DNA of 64,000 bases from Alnus glutinosa (GCF_958979055.1 NC_084890.1:29929116-29993115), one strand, 5' to 3'. Positions 21,961-33,935 are shown, numbered from the stretch's first letter. A program made the numbers and translations. Notes: generated by a model not told the origin, from the sequence alone.

Positions 21961-22437
21961 GGGATAACATATATTACAAAAAAGTATTGAATTATATGTC
22001 GTTTTGAGATAATGATATTGAATTAGCAAACGTTTCAAACTGAGATATTCACGTTTTCAAACGTCTCACTTAAGGGTACTCCGTTAGAATTTGCTGTTAA
22101 ATTCTGCAAAAATTTTCAAAATACCCGTGTGTTTTTTTCTTCTTTCTTTTTTCTTTTTTCTTTTTTTAAAAAATTATAAAAATGTAAAGATTTAAGCATA
22201 GGCATTTTTGCAAATTTCGTTAAATTCTGACCAACACTTAAATCCTAACATTTTTTTTTTTTTTCTAAAAAAGAGGGGTATTTTAGGTACTCCGTTATGA
22301 TTTAATAGCAAATCCTAATGGAGTACTCTTAAGTGAGACGTTTTGAAACGTGGATACCCCAATTTGAGACGTTTGCTAGTTCAGTACCTTTATCTCAAAA
22401 CGATGTATAATTCGATACCTTTTTGTGAAGTTATCCC
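21961..22437. mobile_element. MITE with long TIRs (MULE type)
   Basis: 477 bp starting GGGATAAC and ending GTTATCCC. The arms are inverted copies for about 150 bp (CGTTTTGAGATAA, CAAACGT, ACGTCTCACTTAAG). The flanks TTACTATAA (21952-21960) and TTAATACAA (22438-22446) match at 7 of 9 bases, as expected for an old 9-bp TSD. Paralogous sites without the insertion exist near 24912 and 32957. No coding capacity. Confidence 0.8.
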
Positions 22438-22446
22438 TTAATACAA

Positions 22447-23311
22447 AGAGTCAATAATAATAATAATAATTATTGCAAATTAAGGATCGATTAACAATAA
22501 GTCACAAAGCACTATCATTTGCCTTGAATTTAGCCATGGATACCACATATTCACCTATGGAGTAAGTTTATAATTGTATTAATATTGTCGGTTCAATATT
22601 TTGAATGGTACGTAGGTTTTGTGGAGTTATTACTCCAAAATTGTCTCCTTCAAATGCCAATAGAATTTAAAGTCAATTTTTGATCAAATTGACAATAACT
22701 AAGATTGTACATGTGAATGCGGCTATTTGTAATGTTTAAACTCAAAAAAACCTTAATTCAATGCCATAATCTAGCTAGCGTCACAACTATGGCTTATACC
22801 AAAACTATGGAAAAGCGAATTTCAATGGATTGATCAAACACGGCAGCTAAATTAGGATTAGTTAATTCTTAGGCCAACCAAAGTGTTTAATGTTTTAACT
22901 TTTATTTAATTTGAGCAACATTACCAACTCAAAAGTGTTAATCTCGGTGAATTTGGTTTCATAGCGTCTTCAAAAAGAAGAAATAGTTCGGTGGAGAAAT
23001 CTAACAAAGGCCAGGTGTACCATCCTCAGCGTTTAATAAACGAGATAATGAGGGGCTCAATCGTTGGAAATTTGGTGAGAGTATTTATATTGACATTTTT
23101 TAAAAATATCAATGCATTTTTTTTTTTGAGAATAAAATTTGATATTTAGCTCTCTTCTTTAATTATTCTCTTTTTAGCCATTAACATGCTCTGTTAGTAT
23201 TGGGTTTATACGTTTTTGTACCATGATTTTCTGTTTCATGGATTTTCGTTATTATTATCTTCGCAAACTATTTCTGATGTGTCCCATAATATTTCCATTG
23301 AATGTCTTTTG
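22447..23311. other. Spacer, no gene
   Basis: AT-rich. Short similarity to 49440-49470 (CAAAATTGTCTCCTTCAAATGC) is the only structure noticed. Confidence 0.5.
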
Positions 23312-23400
23312 TGTTAGAATATATGAAAAATATAGTACATTTTTCATATATTCGATATTTAGTTGATATTGAAATATTCTTTATATTTATTTCCTTAATT
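23312..23400 (+). mobile_element. 5' fragment of a Copia-like LTR
   Basis: TGTTAGAATATATGAAAAAT through TTGATATTGAAATATTCT matches the start of the solo LTR at 51654-51956. The rest of the LTR is missing. The first 40 nt form a near-perfect hairpin (GAATATATGAAAAAT / ATTTTTCATATATTC). Confidence 0.6.
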
Positions 23401-23499
23401 TTCTTATTGTTTTATGTTTACTTGCTCACCACTCTTTCTCTCTCTATAGATAGAGAGTTATATAATACAATTAATTATACTTAAATAAACAAGATGTCC

Positions 23500-23757
23500 A
23501 TTTGGGTTTGATATTTTAAAATGTGATTTTTAAGTGTTTGGTAAAATCGCCGCTTGACCTTTAAAATCACAATTTAGATTTTGAAATTGTGCATTTTCAA
23601 AAAAAATACGCTATTGCCTGCAATTTGAAAATGCATATTTTTTATGTTTTCAAATCTCAATTTTTTTAAAAACTCAATTCCAAACAATTTATTTTCTGCG
23701 ATTTGGTTCAAAATTACATTTTTTGTCTATAAAATCACAATGCCTAACACACCCATA
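23500..23757. mobile_element. Probable MITE inside the duplicated block
   Basis: The left end TTTGGGTTTGATATTTTAAA...GTGATTTTTA and the right end AAAATCACAATGCCTAACAC...CCCA are imperfect inverted repeats of about 30 bp. A related copy lies at 52282-52570 and a partial one at 20900-20965. No clear TSD, so the boundaries are approximate. Confidence 0.4.
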
Positions 23758-24310
23758 GTCCATACTTATATCTCTGCTTCAACTCTTCCGCTTTCCCTGT
23801 TATTATTCTCATCATAGATTTCTAGATATATAATAGCAAACCTTTCTATGCAGTTTTCTACGTGATATCAGAAGCTTCATTATATGTCAAGACTTTGAAT
23901 TAATTCTTGACAGCTCAATATTTCATTAGGACGATGGAATGTGTGGTGCAGAGGTCTGCTTCTAGTCCTTCCATGCCGCAGTGATAGAGGGCTTGAGTTG
24001 TGCAAATAATATTTCTCTCCATTATTTCACAATTAAGATGGTAAAGAATCGATCACATCAAAATATATACTGGATCATTTGGCGCAACATAGAGGACTTT
24101 CGTAGCAACAACTTGAGCAAAGTGGCAAGTGACTGACAATTTCGACAAAAAACAACTGGGTTGATGTTGGGAGTTTTGGCATGGTATACAAGTTTCCTAC
24201 TCCCAATTTATTGCCAATGGGAGAAATTGATGAAAAGTTTAAACGTAAGACATTTTCACGGGCTCCAAATGGTGGAGACATTCCAAGAAAGAAAAATTCC
24301 CCTAGCATAA
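23671..24310 (+). repeat. Dispersed duplication block, copy 2, with kinase and unknown-peptide relics
   Basis: Copy of 20874-21395 that continues past the P-loop trace (24160-24187) directly into the unknown FPTPNL peptide relic (24188-24300). The sequence between the P-loop and that peptide, present in part in the 52.9-kb copy, has been deleted here. Confidence 0.8.
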
Positions 24311-24499
24311 ATGACCATTAATTTCAAGAGAGACTTTTTCAACATTAACTTCTAAAACCCGGCTAGCTTGATTTGGTGGTAATTTAAAAGAAATTATAAG
24401 AGGTAGTTCATGAAAACTATTTATATTATTATATCTTACATTAAAGAAAAAAATAAATAAATAAAACTTTTTATTACTTGTACATCTGTCAACTTTTTT

Positions 24500-24720
24500 T
24501 TTTTTTTTCTAGACTTTTATTATTATTATTATTATTATTATTAGTATTTTGGTGCTGGAGTATTTTCACTTCACTTTTTAATATAAGCTTGGCTGTCAAT
24601 AAGGTCGACTCGATGTTTGTGGAACTCTCAAGTGAAAAGAGTGAACGTGTCATGGAATTCCAAAGGAAAGTCATGATATTGATGATAATGGTGAATTAGT
24701 GATCGATCTTGTTAGGAATA
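24500..24720 (+). repeat. Duplicated segment shared with 32250-32460
   Basis: Contains an ATT microsatellite (24519-24542). It also has a segment reading NKVDSMFVELSSEKSERVMEFQRKV that recurs, frame-broken, near 32325-32410. No family recognised. Confidence 0.6.
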
Positions 24721-24749
24721 AATTTTGGAGACAGACATCAATTAAGCAC

Positions 24750-25990
24750 GGCACGGCATTCAATTCTTGGAACCATCTTTTGCCAAATTAATGAGCTTTA
24801 AATTCTTGGACCTGTACCATACTTAATAGTGTACCTGAAAATTCATTGGTTACCTAATCATGCCTATTTTTACAACATGTAGCGTCCGGCATTCTTAACC
24901 CAAGTTATTTACTATAAAGAGAGGATCAAGGAACAATATGTCACAATAACTAATTTGCTTGATTCATTCGACGAGAGAAAAATAATGACTATTCCAAAGA
25001 AATAACCATTATTTCATTCCAATGACCAATTTAACGAAGTAAGCCAGACATTTATATTCTGTTCCAAACAAAAAGTTGCTTAAATGGTAGTTCGATCTGC
25101 TGGGAACCAGGCCTCATGAAACGTAGGTCCCTAATATGAATTTCTCATCTCCCCTCTTGTGTGGACATGTAAAAAAAAAAAATATATATGACTAAGTAGC
25201 TGGTAAAAATCTTTTAGCAAATCCTATTGCGAGGCTAATCAAACATTAATAAAGAGAGACAAATTTCAATCACTTCTAAAAGAAACAAAAATTCCTAAAC
25301 CGCAGCTTGATTTTATGGTAATTAAAATGTTTATTGGGTGGATGTTGTGGCCGGTTTCAATGTTATCATTCATTTATAAACGTGAAAAATAAATTAAAAT
25401 TAAGGGAAAAGGACTTCTAAAACGTAGTTCATGAAAATTATTTATTTCATTACCTTTTATTAAAAGGAAATAAAAATGTTTTCATATTACGTACCGTCGG
25501 CTCCATTAGCTTAATTAGGATCAAGGAACATTTTTCTTAAGACGAAATTTTTTAAATCATAAAATGGGTAGTCTGGTAAGTAAAATAGAACCACAAAACT
25601 AAGGATAGGTATGATCACAAAACTCTACTTTTCGATGATTTTCTTTTTTTTTTTTGCTTGTACTTTTCTTTCTCTAACAGTCAGCAAAGTCAAAGCCATA
25701 ACCACCCCTGACCCCACCCTCTTCTTCCCAAAGCCCAAATTTTTTCCTTTGAATTTTTTGAGGCTGAAATCTCCTTACATATTAGTTGCACCTGAGCTCC
25801 CACTAATCCCTTTTCGCTAACACCTCAACCAAAATACACTATTCGTGGAGAAAACTTATTTCCCATTTCCTTTTTTGTGGCACTTCTCATGCTATAATGT
25901 GATTCCGTGTCAAATGTGGTGAAGCTTAATAGAGTGGTAATTATTAAAGTAAGCAACATGATATGTGTTCATAATTATTATCAAAAGATT
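24750..25990 (+). repeat. Segmental duplication shared with 32880-34030
   Basis: Colinear pieces: AAGTTATTTACT..., TCATTCCAATGACC, GAATATTGCGAGGCT.CAAACATTAATAAAGAGAG (approximate), and CCGTCGGCTCCAT. Then comes the receptor 5' leader at 25690-25915, and TTGAATAAATATGAAGTT. The second copy (32880-34030) carries longer T tracts. Confidence 0.75.
25690..25915 (+). promoter_or_regulatory. Relic promoter and 5' leader of an LRR-RLK
   Basis: AATTTTTTGAGGCTGAAATC, CTCCTTACATATTAG, CACTAATCCC, AACACCTCAACCAA and TTTCCCATTTCC...GTGGCACTTCTC parallel the region in front of the intact gene (40255-40345). They also parallel the signal-peptide start at 1793. No LRR frame follows, so this is an orphan 5' end. 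Confidence 0.6.
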
Positions 25991-28615
25991 GAATAAATAT
26001 GAAGTTGAAAATATTGAAATAATTCGAGGAACATGGTCAAGTTATTATTATTATTTTAGAAAATTTAAAAGTTCATCTCTTATTTTAATATTTTGAAAAG
26101 GAAAATAGAGCAAGAATTTAAAACATTTTCCCTTGTTATAGATGTATCTTTTGCAAGGATTCTGTCAAGTGAAGGCGTTGACAATACTCAAACAAGCAAG
26201 GAAAATATTTAAAATTAGAATACTATTATTTAGTATGCTGCAACACGACTACCATAACAATCATATGATAGTTGTATAGAAGCCTACGAAATAACATGCA
26301 TTAACCTAAAAATTATAAGGGCTTCTTTTTTTTTTTTTTTTTTTTTTTTTCTCTCTCTCTCTAGAATATTTACTGGAATTATATACCAAAGAAATAAAGA
26401 TTAAGGAATAGTTTGAGCTACGATGTAATTTTTGGACTTTTAAGCACTGTGATTCGACACATGGTAGCAGCTAGTGTAGTTCTGAAAGGGTAGTTCTTTA
26501 TTGGAGAGGTTAATGTGGTATTCATATTAACTGAAACCTTTGTGATATGCACATGCTGCGAAATATTATTTCTTTACTAAATATAAATTATTTTGCTTAG
26601 GAATGATCTAGGGCTGAAAAAGCAGGTGATTAATAATAGGAAGCTAATCGCTAACGACTTATAACTATTAATAGCTAATCACTCTTAAAGGCTGTTTTTG
26701 ATAAAGTAGATAGCGGTTATAACTACTCACTATCTTTATTGTATTGCAGTGATTTGCAACCAAATAGGAGTGGAAGGTCTCACTCGTTTTTTTGATTTCT
26801 TGATTTCATGGACAAAAAAATTTCCAGGAAATAATTAAAAATAAAAAATTATTATAATCATTTTTATAATCATCTAGGGGTTGTGGTTACAATTTTAACT
26901 AATAATCTCTATTCGCAACAGCTCTTTCGGCCCTAATTATTATTCTGAAGTGTTGCAACTGGGCTGCCTTAATTCTTTTCTTAAACGACAAAATGTAATA
27001 AGATTGCTCTGATATATGTTCCAGCTACATTATATGTTGGCAAAACAAAATGATAAGTTACCGTGCATCAACGTACAGAACAGTGGACTCTTGTTTTCAC
27101 AATGAAAGATGCAAGGTGGGAAAGTAGATGATTGTGTAGAACTAATCGTGTGACACAGGGGATCCGTCTATATATATCACTATATAGAGCCACAAGTGCT
27201 TATGGTGGCGCCTTCATCCATTTTACATGCCAGATGTTAATGGATGGTGTAACTTATAGCGAAGAGGTAGTTGGAGGAAATGGAGTATTACTTTTTAAGT
27301 CTCCATTCAACAACACATTAGTTGCTTTATTGTCTTTATGAACAATCTTGAGTCTATGATTCTTTGCGGAGAAAAATTAAGGAGCGTTGGGTGTGCGATT
27401 TTTTATTTTGTTTTGTTTTGTATTTTTTATTTTAACTTTTTTCAAAATTAGGGATACCAAAGAATAAAACGTAGAGAGAATATGTTTGAAATGATATTTG
27501 GGTAATAGTTATTTTTTAAAAAAATAGAGAAGAGAAAAAAAAAATGAAAAAAAAAAAGAAAAGGAGTTGAGTTCCCGTTGCTATCTCAATACAGATTTTA
27601 AGGCTTGTTGGCCAATCCAGTTTAAGCTCACTGTTTTCTGGACGTACAAAAACAAAAAATAAGTGCTAAACCACTCAAATATTTACAATTTTGTTTTTCG
27701 AAAAAGTAATGAATAATTGAAAGGGCACAAAAGAAAAATATTCACCAAATAGAGTACGAGCAAGGCTGTTATTTTGCAAGTAGTCATACATGCACCAACA
27801 ATAATTGATCCGCGTCAATACAATAAAAAGTGGGCGCACATTTCAATAATTCAAACGGAGATCAGCAAACTCCACCCATATGAAAGGTTTGTGCCAATGG
27901 ACCTCAAATTGTTAACTCCATGTATTTCTTAATATGTTATTATGTAAAAAGGAGTGCTCAAAATAATAATAATAATGAGGAGAATAATTTTGGATAGACC
28001 ACATGGGGATAGAACCAAGCGAAACGTGATTTGCAAATATAGAAAAAAAAATGAAACTAAATTAAAAGCATTTCTCATATAAGAAACATATGCATATTAC
28101 GTACTTCATTTTCTTCGAGAGTAATTATGGTTTGATCCACTAAAATAAGATAGTTATGTTTCATTAATGGACAAATACTCTATTAGAGTAGAAGTGAAAA
28201 TGCATATGAATAATAATCGCTTGCATTCATTATTCACACCTAATTGATATTCATACATGTAAATGCCATTAACAAAAATCAATATTCACGTTTTGGAGAA
28301 TGCAAATTCAAGTTAATATACATATACATATATATATATATATATATGAAGCAGGTGGGCATCATTTGAAAGTGGGACCAACTATCACATCATAAAGAAA
28401 AAGAAAAACTTCCAACAAACTATAATTATCACGAATTGACGCTTCCTTTTCAAAATTTTAGTTGAGGCAATTGTCCTTCCTAACTTTATCTTTGCGCATA
28501 TTACGAGCAGGAGTACGAAAATTCAAGGTTTAAATGTAAAAGAATTAATGAAACATTCAACGAAGTATGACAAATCAAATATAGAAATTTTGAATGAAAA
28601 ATACTACTGCACTCT
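25991..28615. other. Long gene-free spacer
   Basis: AT-rich with a T tract plus (CT)n at 26321-26362 and a (TA)n at 28328-28347. The open frame at 27132-27341 (69 codons) has no recognisable motif and I do not call it a gene. Sequence near 26640-26950 looks like decayed DNA-transposon material, without definable ends. Confidence 0.5.
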
Positions 28616-28847
28616 TAGGGTATAATTTTGGACAGATATTTTTTATAACCTACATATAAAAATGATATATATCTTTTAAACATGTGAGAAACACATATTT
28701 TTTTATTAATGCTATTAAAAAAGCATGTAAGAAGCACATGCTATTTAAATAATATGTGCTTCTTACATGTCAAGAGACACATGTCAATCTTATATGTGGG
28801 TTGTAAGAAATTTCCTATAAACTGATTTGTAGAAAATTTATATCCTA
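28616..28847. mobile_element. Foldback MITE
   Basis: The whole 232-bp unit is an imperfect inverted repeat starting TAGGGTATAA and ending TTATATCCTA. At its centre is a perfect 16-nt palindromic arm pair (CATGTAAGAAGCACAT / ATGTGCTTCTTACATG). TA flanks both ends. No coding capacity; the RNA would form a long hairpin. Confidence 0.6.
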
Positions 28848-29243
28848 TAATTTTAAATTTACACTCTTTGATGTGGCAATAAAAATTGCTATTAAATTTT
28901 AGATGAGTCACCATTAAAAGTGTGTGATTACAAATTTTTACAGTCATAAAATATAGGAAAAACTACATTTAAGCCTCCTAAATTAATAGTTGTTTTTGAA
29001 GTAGCCTTAAACTACCGACCCTTGCACTATGGTCTCCTAAACTACCAAAAAGTGCAAAAAAGACCCTATTTATCTAAATATTTTTATAATACCCTTACCA
29101 TGTGTTATATTTTTAATTAAAAATAAATAAAATTAAATTTAAAAATCAAATAAATATTGAAAAAATAATTTGGGCATAACCGGCCACCCCATTTTGGCCG
29201 ATGGGTTTTGAGAATGTGAACTTATAGTGCATGTAGCATTTCT

Positions 29244-29913
29244 TGTTAGACCTACTGCAGCAGCTGCCACTGATGAAGCAGCTGCCACACTCCCAACTGA
29301 GGAAGCTGCCACATTGGCAGTACACCTGGCTGCTCATGAAGCAGCACACACGGCAGCATCAGCTGCCACAGCAACAGCACACGTAGCTACTAATGTGGCA
29401 GCATGCATGGCATCAACAAATAAGGCAACAGCAGCAGAATTGATTGAGCACCAATCTGCTTCTGCACAACAGCATGGAGACCCTGCAGCCACCAACTATG
29501 GAAACAATCTTGCACTATCTGTCAGCCTTTATGACAATATTCAGCCAAATCCTACTGAACGGGCAGCTACCAATTATGCAGCATATCACGCAAGTGTGCG
29601 TGCTCCCAAAGGCACCCATGAAAGGCAAGTGGCATGCAATCAAATCATGCAATCTGCTTAATATGGAAGTATGCAGACACAAGGCAAGCCAATATGGAGA
29701 CAGCTAGCACACGGCCTTGCAGTGCTCTCCAAGCATGCAACATCACAGCTGAATCACTTCCACCAATTCATAAGAAAAACTATTGACAGAGATCAATTCT
29801 GATTACTTGACAATCAGAATTGAACTTGCCTTCCCGAGTCCCATGTAGATTATTATATATTGATGTAACTATGTACTGCAAATTAACAAAGAAAACAATT
29901 CTGCAATTCTTCA
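29244..29913 (+). mobile_element. Probable solo LTR, Copia-like
   Basis: 670 bp starting TGTTAGACC and ending ATTCTTCA, with near-duplicate flanks TTTCT / CTTCT (4 of 5). Its layout copies the confirmed solo LTR at 43380-43890. Both start TGTTAG, have a coding-like Ala/Ser/His-rich first half, then TATATAT and a TA(C)TGCAAAT-type 3' part. The Ala-rich open frame at 29227-29661 belongs to it and is not a gene. Confidence 0.6.
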
Positions 29914-30148
29914 CTTCTTTTGTTTCTTGTTTTGAATAGAAGGGTCGGTTTTGTCCCATTTCAACATTATCTTTTAACCAAACTTGATCTTTTTTTAAAA
30001 AAAAAATGAAAAAATATATATATATTTGTTAACTAGTTTCATTAATGATTTGGTCAAAGTGTCAAGACTTGAATATTATCTGATTTATTTAAAATAGAGA
30101 GAATCGTTATCCTGTTACGATACTTGTTCTTCGGGGCAAATTATCTGA

Positions 30149-30779
30149 TTGTTTCGGTGTAAAATGATTTTCGTCGTAAAATATTTTTTAGGAAAGTCAT
30201 TTTTTAGGAAAATATTTTCTGCTGAAAATATTTTCTGATGTTTGGCGCGTACAGAAAATTACAAATATTTTTATATTTTTATTCACAACATAAAAATATT
30301 AATGTCAAATAATATAAGAATATTTTTTATATTTGGTGCGTACGAAATTTGGGTTGGCCGGATACCAGCGAAAGTGACCGGAATCTAACCATTTGTGCCG
30401 GATTTCGGAGAAGGAGGCCGAAATCTAGCCATGTGCTGGGTTCGTGCCAAGTTCGACTAGAACGACAAGATCCCAGCAGAAGTTTTCAGATTCCGGCACC
30501 GACTGGTGTCGGAATCCACCGACAGTTATCGGATTCTGGCAATAGTCGATTGCTTAAGCGTGAAGGTCGACTGCATCGTTTAAAAGAGGATTGACTGCGT
30601 CTACTGTGTGGGGAAAATGATTTACGCTTTTAAAAAGTGTAAATAATTTTTCGAAATTTATTAAACATTTTTGGTCAAACGGATCGGAAATCATTTTTCG
30701 GTTGACTATTATTTTCACCCCTACCTAACACCGAAAAATGTCTAAATCATTTTTCAAAAATCATTTTAGACCGAAACAA
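30149..30779. mobile_element. TIR element with a CCGG-rich interior
   Basis: TTGTTTCGGTGTAAAATGAT at the left end is mirrored by ATCATTTTAGACCGAAACAA at the right end. The interior 30345-30600 is GC-rich with repeated GGATTC(T/C)GG / CCGGA motifs, unlike the flanks. No transposase and no clear TSD. Confidence 0.65.
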
Positions 30780-31380
30780 ACGGAGCAGAAATACAAAAGC
30801 GTTGTATAGAAGGAAGAGTTTTGTCCTAACTATTCCATAAATAAGTTCCATGTTTGTCAAGGAGGAGTTTTGTAGCATTGGTGTTATGCCTGAGCAGGCC
30901 GGAAGCATTAAACAACGTGGTTGGAAATTACAATGCGGTGCGGACCAAAGGAGAGAATTGAATAAAATTCGCTTAGAAAAAAGAAAAGAAAAGTAAATAA
31001 TAGAAATAAACTGATTAATGTTTGTAAAGGACAATTGGAAGGGTGAAAATGATTCAGGGCTTACAACGATAGGAAAATATATATCCAGTCATTTAAACAA
31101 ATTTTCTTTTCAAATTATGAAGAACCACACTTAAACACTATATCTAATTTTTGTTAATTCTTCATATTATAACAAAATGCTAAGTAATTCTTTATCTCTT
31201 ATTTTATAAATTTCTCACTTCAAACTCTACTTCTCTCTTTAATTATTCTTTTGTGTCTCTCTCTTCTTATTCTCTAAATTTCTTTTATGTTCATTACGTT
31301 TTTCTTTTCTTTCACCTCCATGCGGCCGCAGTGATAGAGCTAGACTTGAGTTGCATGTGCCAATAATACTCATTGCCATA
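30780..31380. other. Spacer, no gene
   Basis: AT-rich; TTTCTCTTTCTT-type pyrimidine stretch at 31230-31315. No coding match. Confidence 0.45.
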
Positions 31381-32075
31381 TTTCTCTCCATTATTTGACA
31401 CTTTCGTAGCAACAACTTGAGCGAAGTGCCAATATTTCCCTTCCAGGCCACAGTGATAGAGGACTTGAGTTGTGCCAATATTTCTCTCCATTATTTCACA
31501 AGATGGAAAAGAATCAAATCAAAATATCTACCTCCTTTGGCGCAACGGCAACATAGAGGGCTTTCGTAAGAATCGTAACAATAACTTGAGCAAAGTGCCA
31601 AGTGACTGACAATTTCGATAAAAACAACTTGGTTGATGTTGAGAGTTTTGGCATGGTATAGAAAAGGTCTTTAAATTGGCATTTGGCACCACTCACAAGT
31701 TTCAAAGCAGAAACCCAAGACATGCGTGATGCGTCAACTTCGTGCACATGACATTGACAATGTTGTCGAAGTCATCACTAATTCACTAGTGGGTTCTAGT
31801 CATCACAACTGACATTGCATCTGAACATCTCCATGTTCTAAAATGTCATGCCTATTTCTAGGCCATGGTGCACGGCATTCTAAAGCCAGATGAAGACTTG
31901 GTTGCACATGTCATGACAATCTTGTCAAATTCATCACTAGTTAGTGCTTTAATTGGAGTTTGGAAAAGTGGTCCGATTTTCGCACCGATTTTCCAATATT
32001 TTTTTACATGTATTTGTTTCAATATAAAATATTTTTGGTTGAAAAATTACAATTTTATATATATATATATAAAAC
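31381..32075 (+). pseudogene. Largest decayed receptor-kinase relic
   Basis: Kinase pieces in family order: a P-loop trace (GAGAGTTTTGGCATGGTATA, 31641-31660) and FKAET near 31700. HDIDNVVEVIT and IDIASEHLHV lie at 31745-31850, and MVHGILKPDEDLVAHV at 31865-31912. The last has HGIL in place of HCDL, lacks the SNVLL segment, and continues without DFG. Frame breaks occur throughout. It is the best-preserved member of the relic family and matches 7290-7690. Confidence 0.7.
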
Positions 32076-32160
32076 TTGGTTGATGTTGGGAGTTTTAGCA
32101 TGATATACAAAAAGTCTTCAAATTGGCATTTGGCACCACCCAAAGTTTTACGATTAAGAT
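32076..32160 (+). pseudogene. Additional P-loop relic
   Basis: ACTTGGTTGATGTTGGGAGT TTTAGCATGATATACAAAAAG repeats the VDVGSFGMVY stretch with two substitutions, right after a short (TA)n. It is a truncated extra copy of the N-lobe relic. Confidence 0.55.
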
Positions 32161-32669
32161 TCTTTATAATTATTTGTCCAAATTTTAGAAAATTCGATCA
32201 GGTAATTGTAAGAGACCACTTAAAAATCCACTTTGACCGAATAAGTGGTGGACAGCCAATTATTATTATTATTTTGGTACGGAAGTATTTTGTATTTTTA
32301 CTTCACTTTTTAATATAAGCTTGGCTGTCAATAAGGTTGACTCGATCGATATTTGTGGAACTCCTAAGTGAAAAGCGTGAACGTGTCATCAAATTCCAAA
32401 GGAAAGTCATGATATTTATATAGATGATTATAGTGAATTAGTGATAGATCTGTTTAGACCTAAATATTTTGTTGTCAGAAAAACAATTAGCTTGTTTCGA
32501 CCTAAATATCCCTAGTCATAATTTTTTTTTTTAAAAAAATATTTTTCAAGAAATTATTTTTTCTTCAAATTTTTCAACGTAAAATATTGTAGTATTCCCT
32601 TCAAAGATTGAACAACACCATTGACATTGCATTGGCATTCTTAAGCACATAAATATGTATAGCTAGATG

Positions 32670-32862
32670 CAGGAACGGAATCAGAAGTGCTTATGGGCAG
32701 AGGCTAGCGAGTAGCGGCCAAAAAAAATTTTGGGTAAGGGCCAAGCTATATTTTTTAGAATTTTTAGATTTTTTTTTTTTTTCCAACTTTATAATTTTTT
32801 TCTTTTATTTTTTTATAGAAATTGGGGCGGGGGAGGGGTTGGCCTCTCTCCCTCCGTCCCTG
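32670..32862. mobile_element. hAT-type MITE
   Basis: 193 bp with ends CAGGAACGGA and TCCGTCCCTG (inverted, one mismatch) and a perfect 8-bp TSD GCTAGATG (32662-32669 and 32863-32870). It interrupts a kinase relic; the uninterrupted text AGCTAGATG is seen at 21677. TIR sequence and TSD length are characteristic of hAT elements. Confidence 0.85.
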
Positions 32863-32960
32863 GCTAGATGAAGACATGGTTGCACATGAAATATCTCCAT
32901 CAATCGCGATCATACCTATTTCTACACCCTGTACGGGATTCTTAAGCCAAGTTATTTAAT
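32863..32960 (+). pseudogene. Kinase catalytic-loop relic
   Basis: GAAGACATGGTTGCACATG and GAAATATCTCCATC...TTTCTACACCC repeat the DMVAH and EYLHHAYFYT traces of 21840-21945. It forms the left edge of the segment shared with 24750-25990. Confidence 0.6.
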
Positions 32961-33603
32961 GAAAAGAGTGGATGGAGGAACAATATGTCAAAATAAGTAA
33001 TTTACTTGATTCAAAGAGAGAAAAAGAATGACTATTACCAAAAAAAAAAAAAAAAAAAACCATTATTTCATTCCAATGACCTATTCTGGCCAGAAACTAA
33101 ACTAGCCCTTAATATTTTGTTCTAGATGAAAAGTTGCTCAAAATATCATGACTAAGTAACTGTTAAAAATCTTTTACCCTGTTGAATATTGCGAGGCTCA
33201 CCAAACATTAATAAAGAGAGAAAAGTTTCAATATCACTTCAAGAAGAAACAAATATTTCTAAAACTTAGCTTGATTTTATGGTAATTAAAACGCTTATTG
33301 GGTGAATGTTGTGGGTTCAATGTTATCATTCATTTATAAACGTGAAAAATAAATTACAATTAAGGAAAAAAAGGAATTATAAAACGTAGGTCATGAAAAT
33401 TATTTATTTTATTATCTTTTATTCAGAGGAAAAAAAAAATTCATGTTACCGTCGGCTCCATGCCATTAGCTTAGGATCAAGGAACATTTTTCTTAAGACT
33501 GAATTTTTGAGATCATAAAATGGGTAGTCAGGTAAGTAAATAGAACCACAAAACTAAGGATAAGTACGATTACAAAACACTACTTTTCGATGATTTTCTT
33601 TTC

Positions 33604-33661
<58 letters not shown>

Positions 33662-33679
33662 TGCTTCTGCTTTTACTTT

Positions 33680-33935
33680 TCTTTCTCTAACAGTCAACGA
33701 AGTCAAAGCCCAAACCACGCTCACCCTCTTTTTCCCAAAGCCCATATTTTTTCCTTTGAATTTTTTGATGCTGAAATCTCCTTATATATTAGTCACACAT
33801 GAGCTCCCAATAATCCCCAACACCTCAACCAACAAACACTACTCATTGAGAGAACTGGTTTCCCATTTTTTTTTTTTTTTTTTTTTTTTGTGGCACTTCT
33901 CATGCTACAATGTGGTTTCGTGTCAAATGTGGTGA
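33680..33935 (+). promoter_or_regulatory. Relic promoter and 5' leader of an LRR-RLK
   Basis: Paralogue of 25690-25915: TGATGCTGAAATCTCCTTAT, ATATTAGTCACACATGAGCT, CAATAATCCCCAACACCTC, and a lengthened T tract before GTGGCACTTCTCATGCTACA. The TATA-like CTTATATATTA is better preserved here than at 25.7 kb. No receptor frame follows for 600 bp. Confidence 0.6.

Noticed and set aside
24478..24699. Leu-rich membrane-like 73-codon frame
   Set aside because: The hydrophobic stretch is an (ATT/TTA)n microsatellite translated as Leu and Phe.
27132..27341. 69-codon open frame in the large spacer
   Set aside because: No motif, no splice or promoter context, and a length expected by chance.
29227..29661. 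Ala/Thr/His-rich 144-codon open frame
   Set aside because: It starts 17 nt outside and runs through a probable solo LTR; composition follows GCAGCT-type repeats, with no known domain.
33554..33802. Lys-rich and Phe-rich frames on opposite strands
   Set aside because: Both are translations of a T tract with TTTTC repeats.
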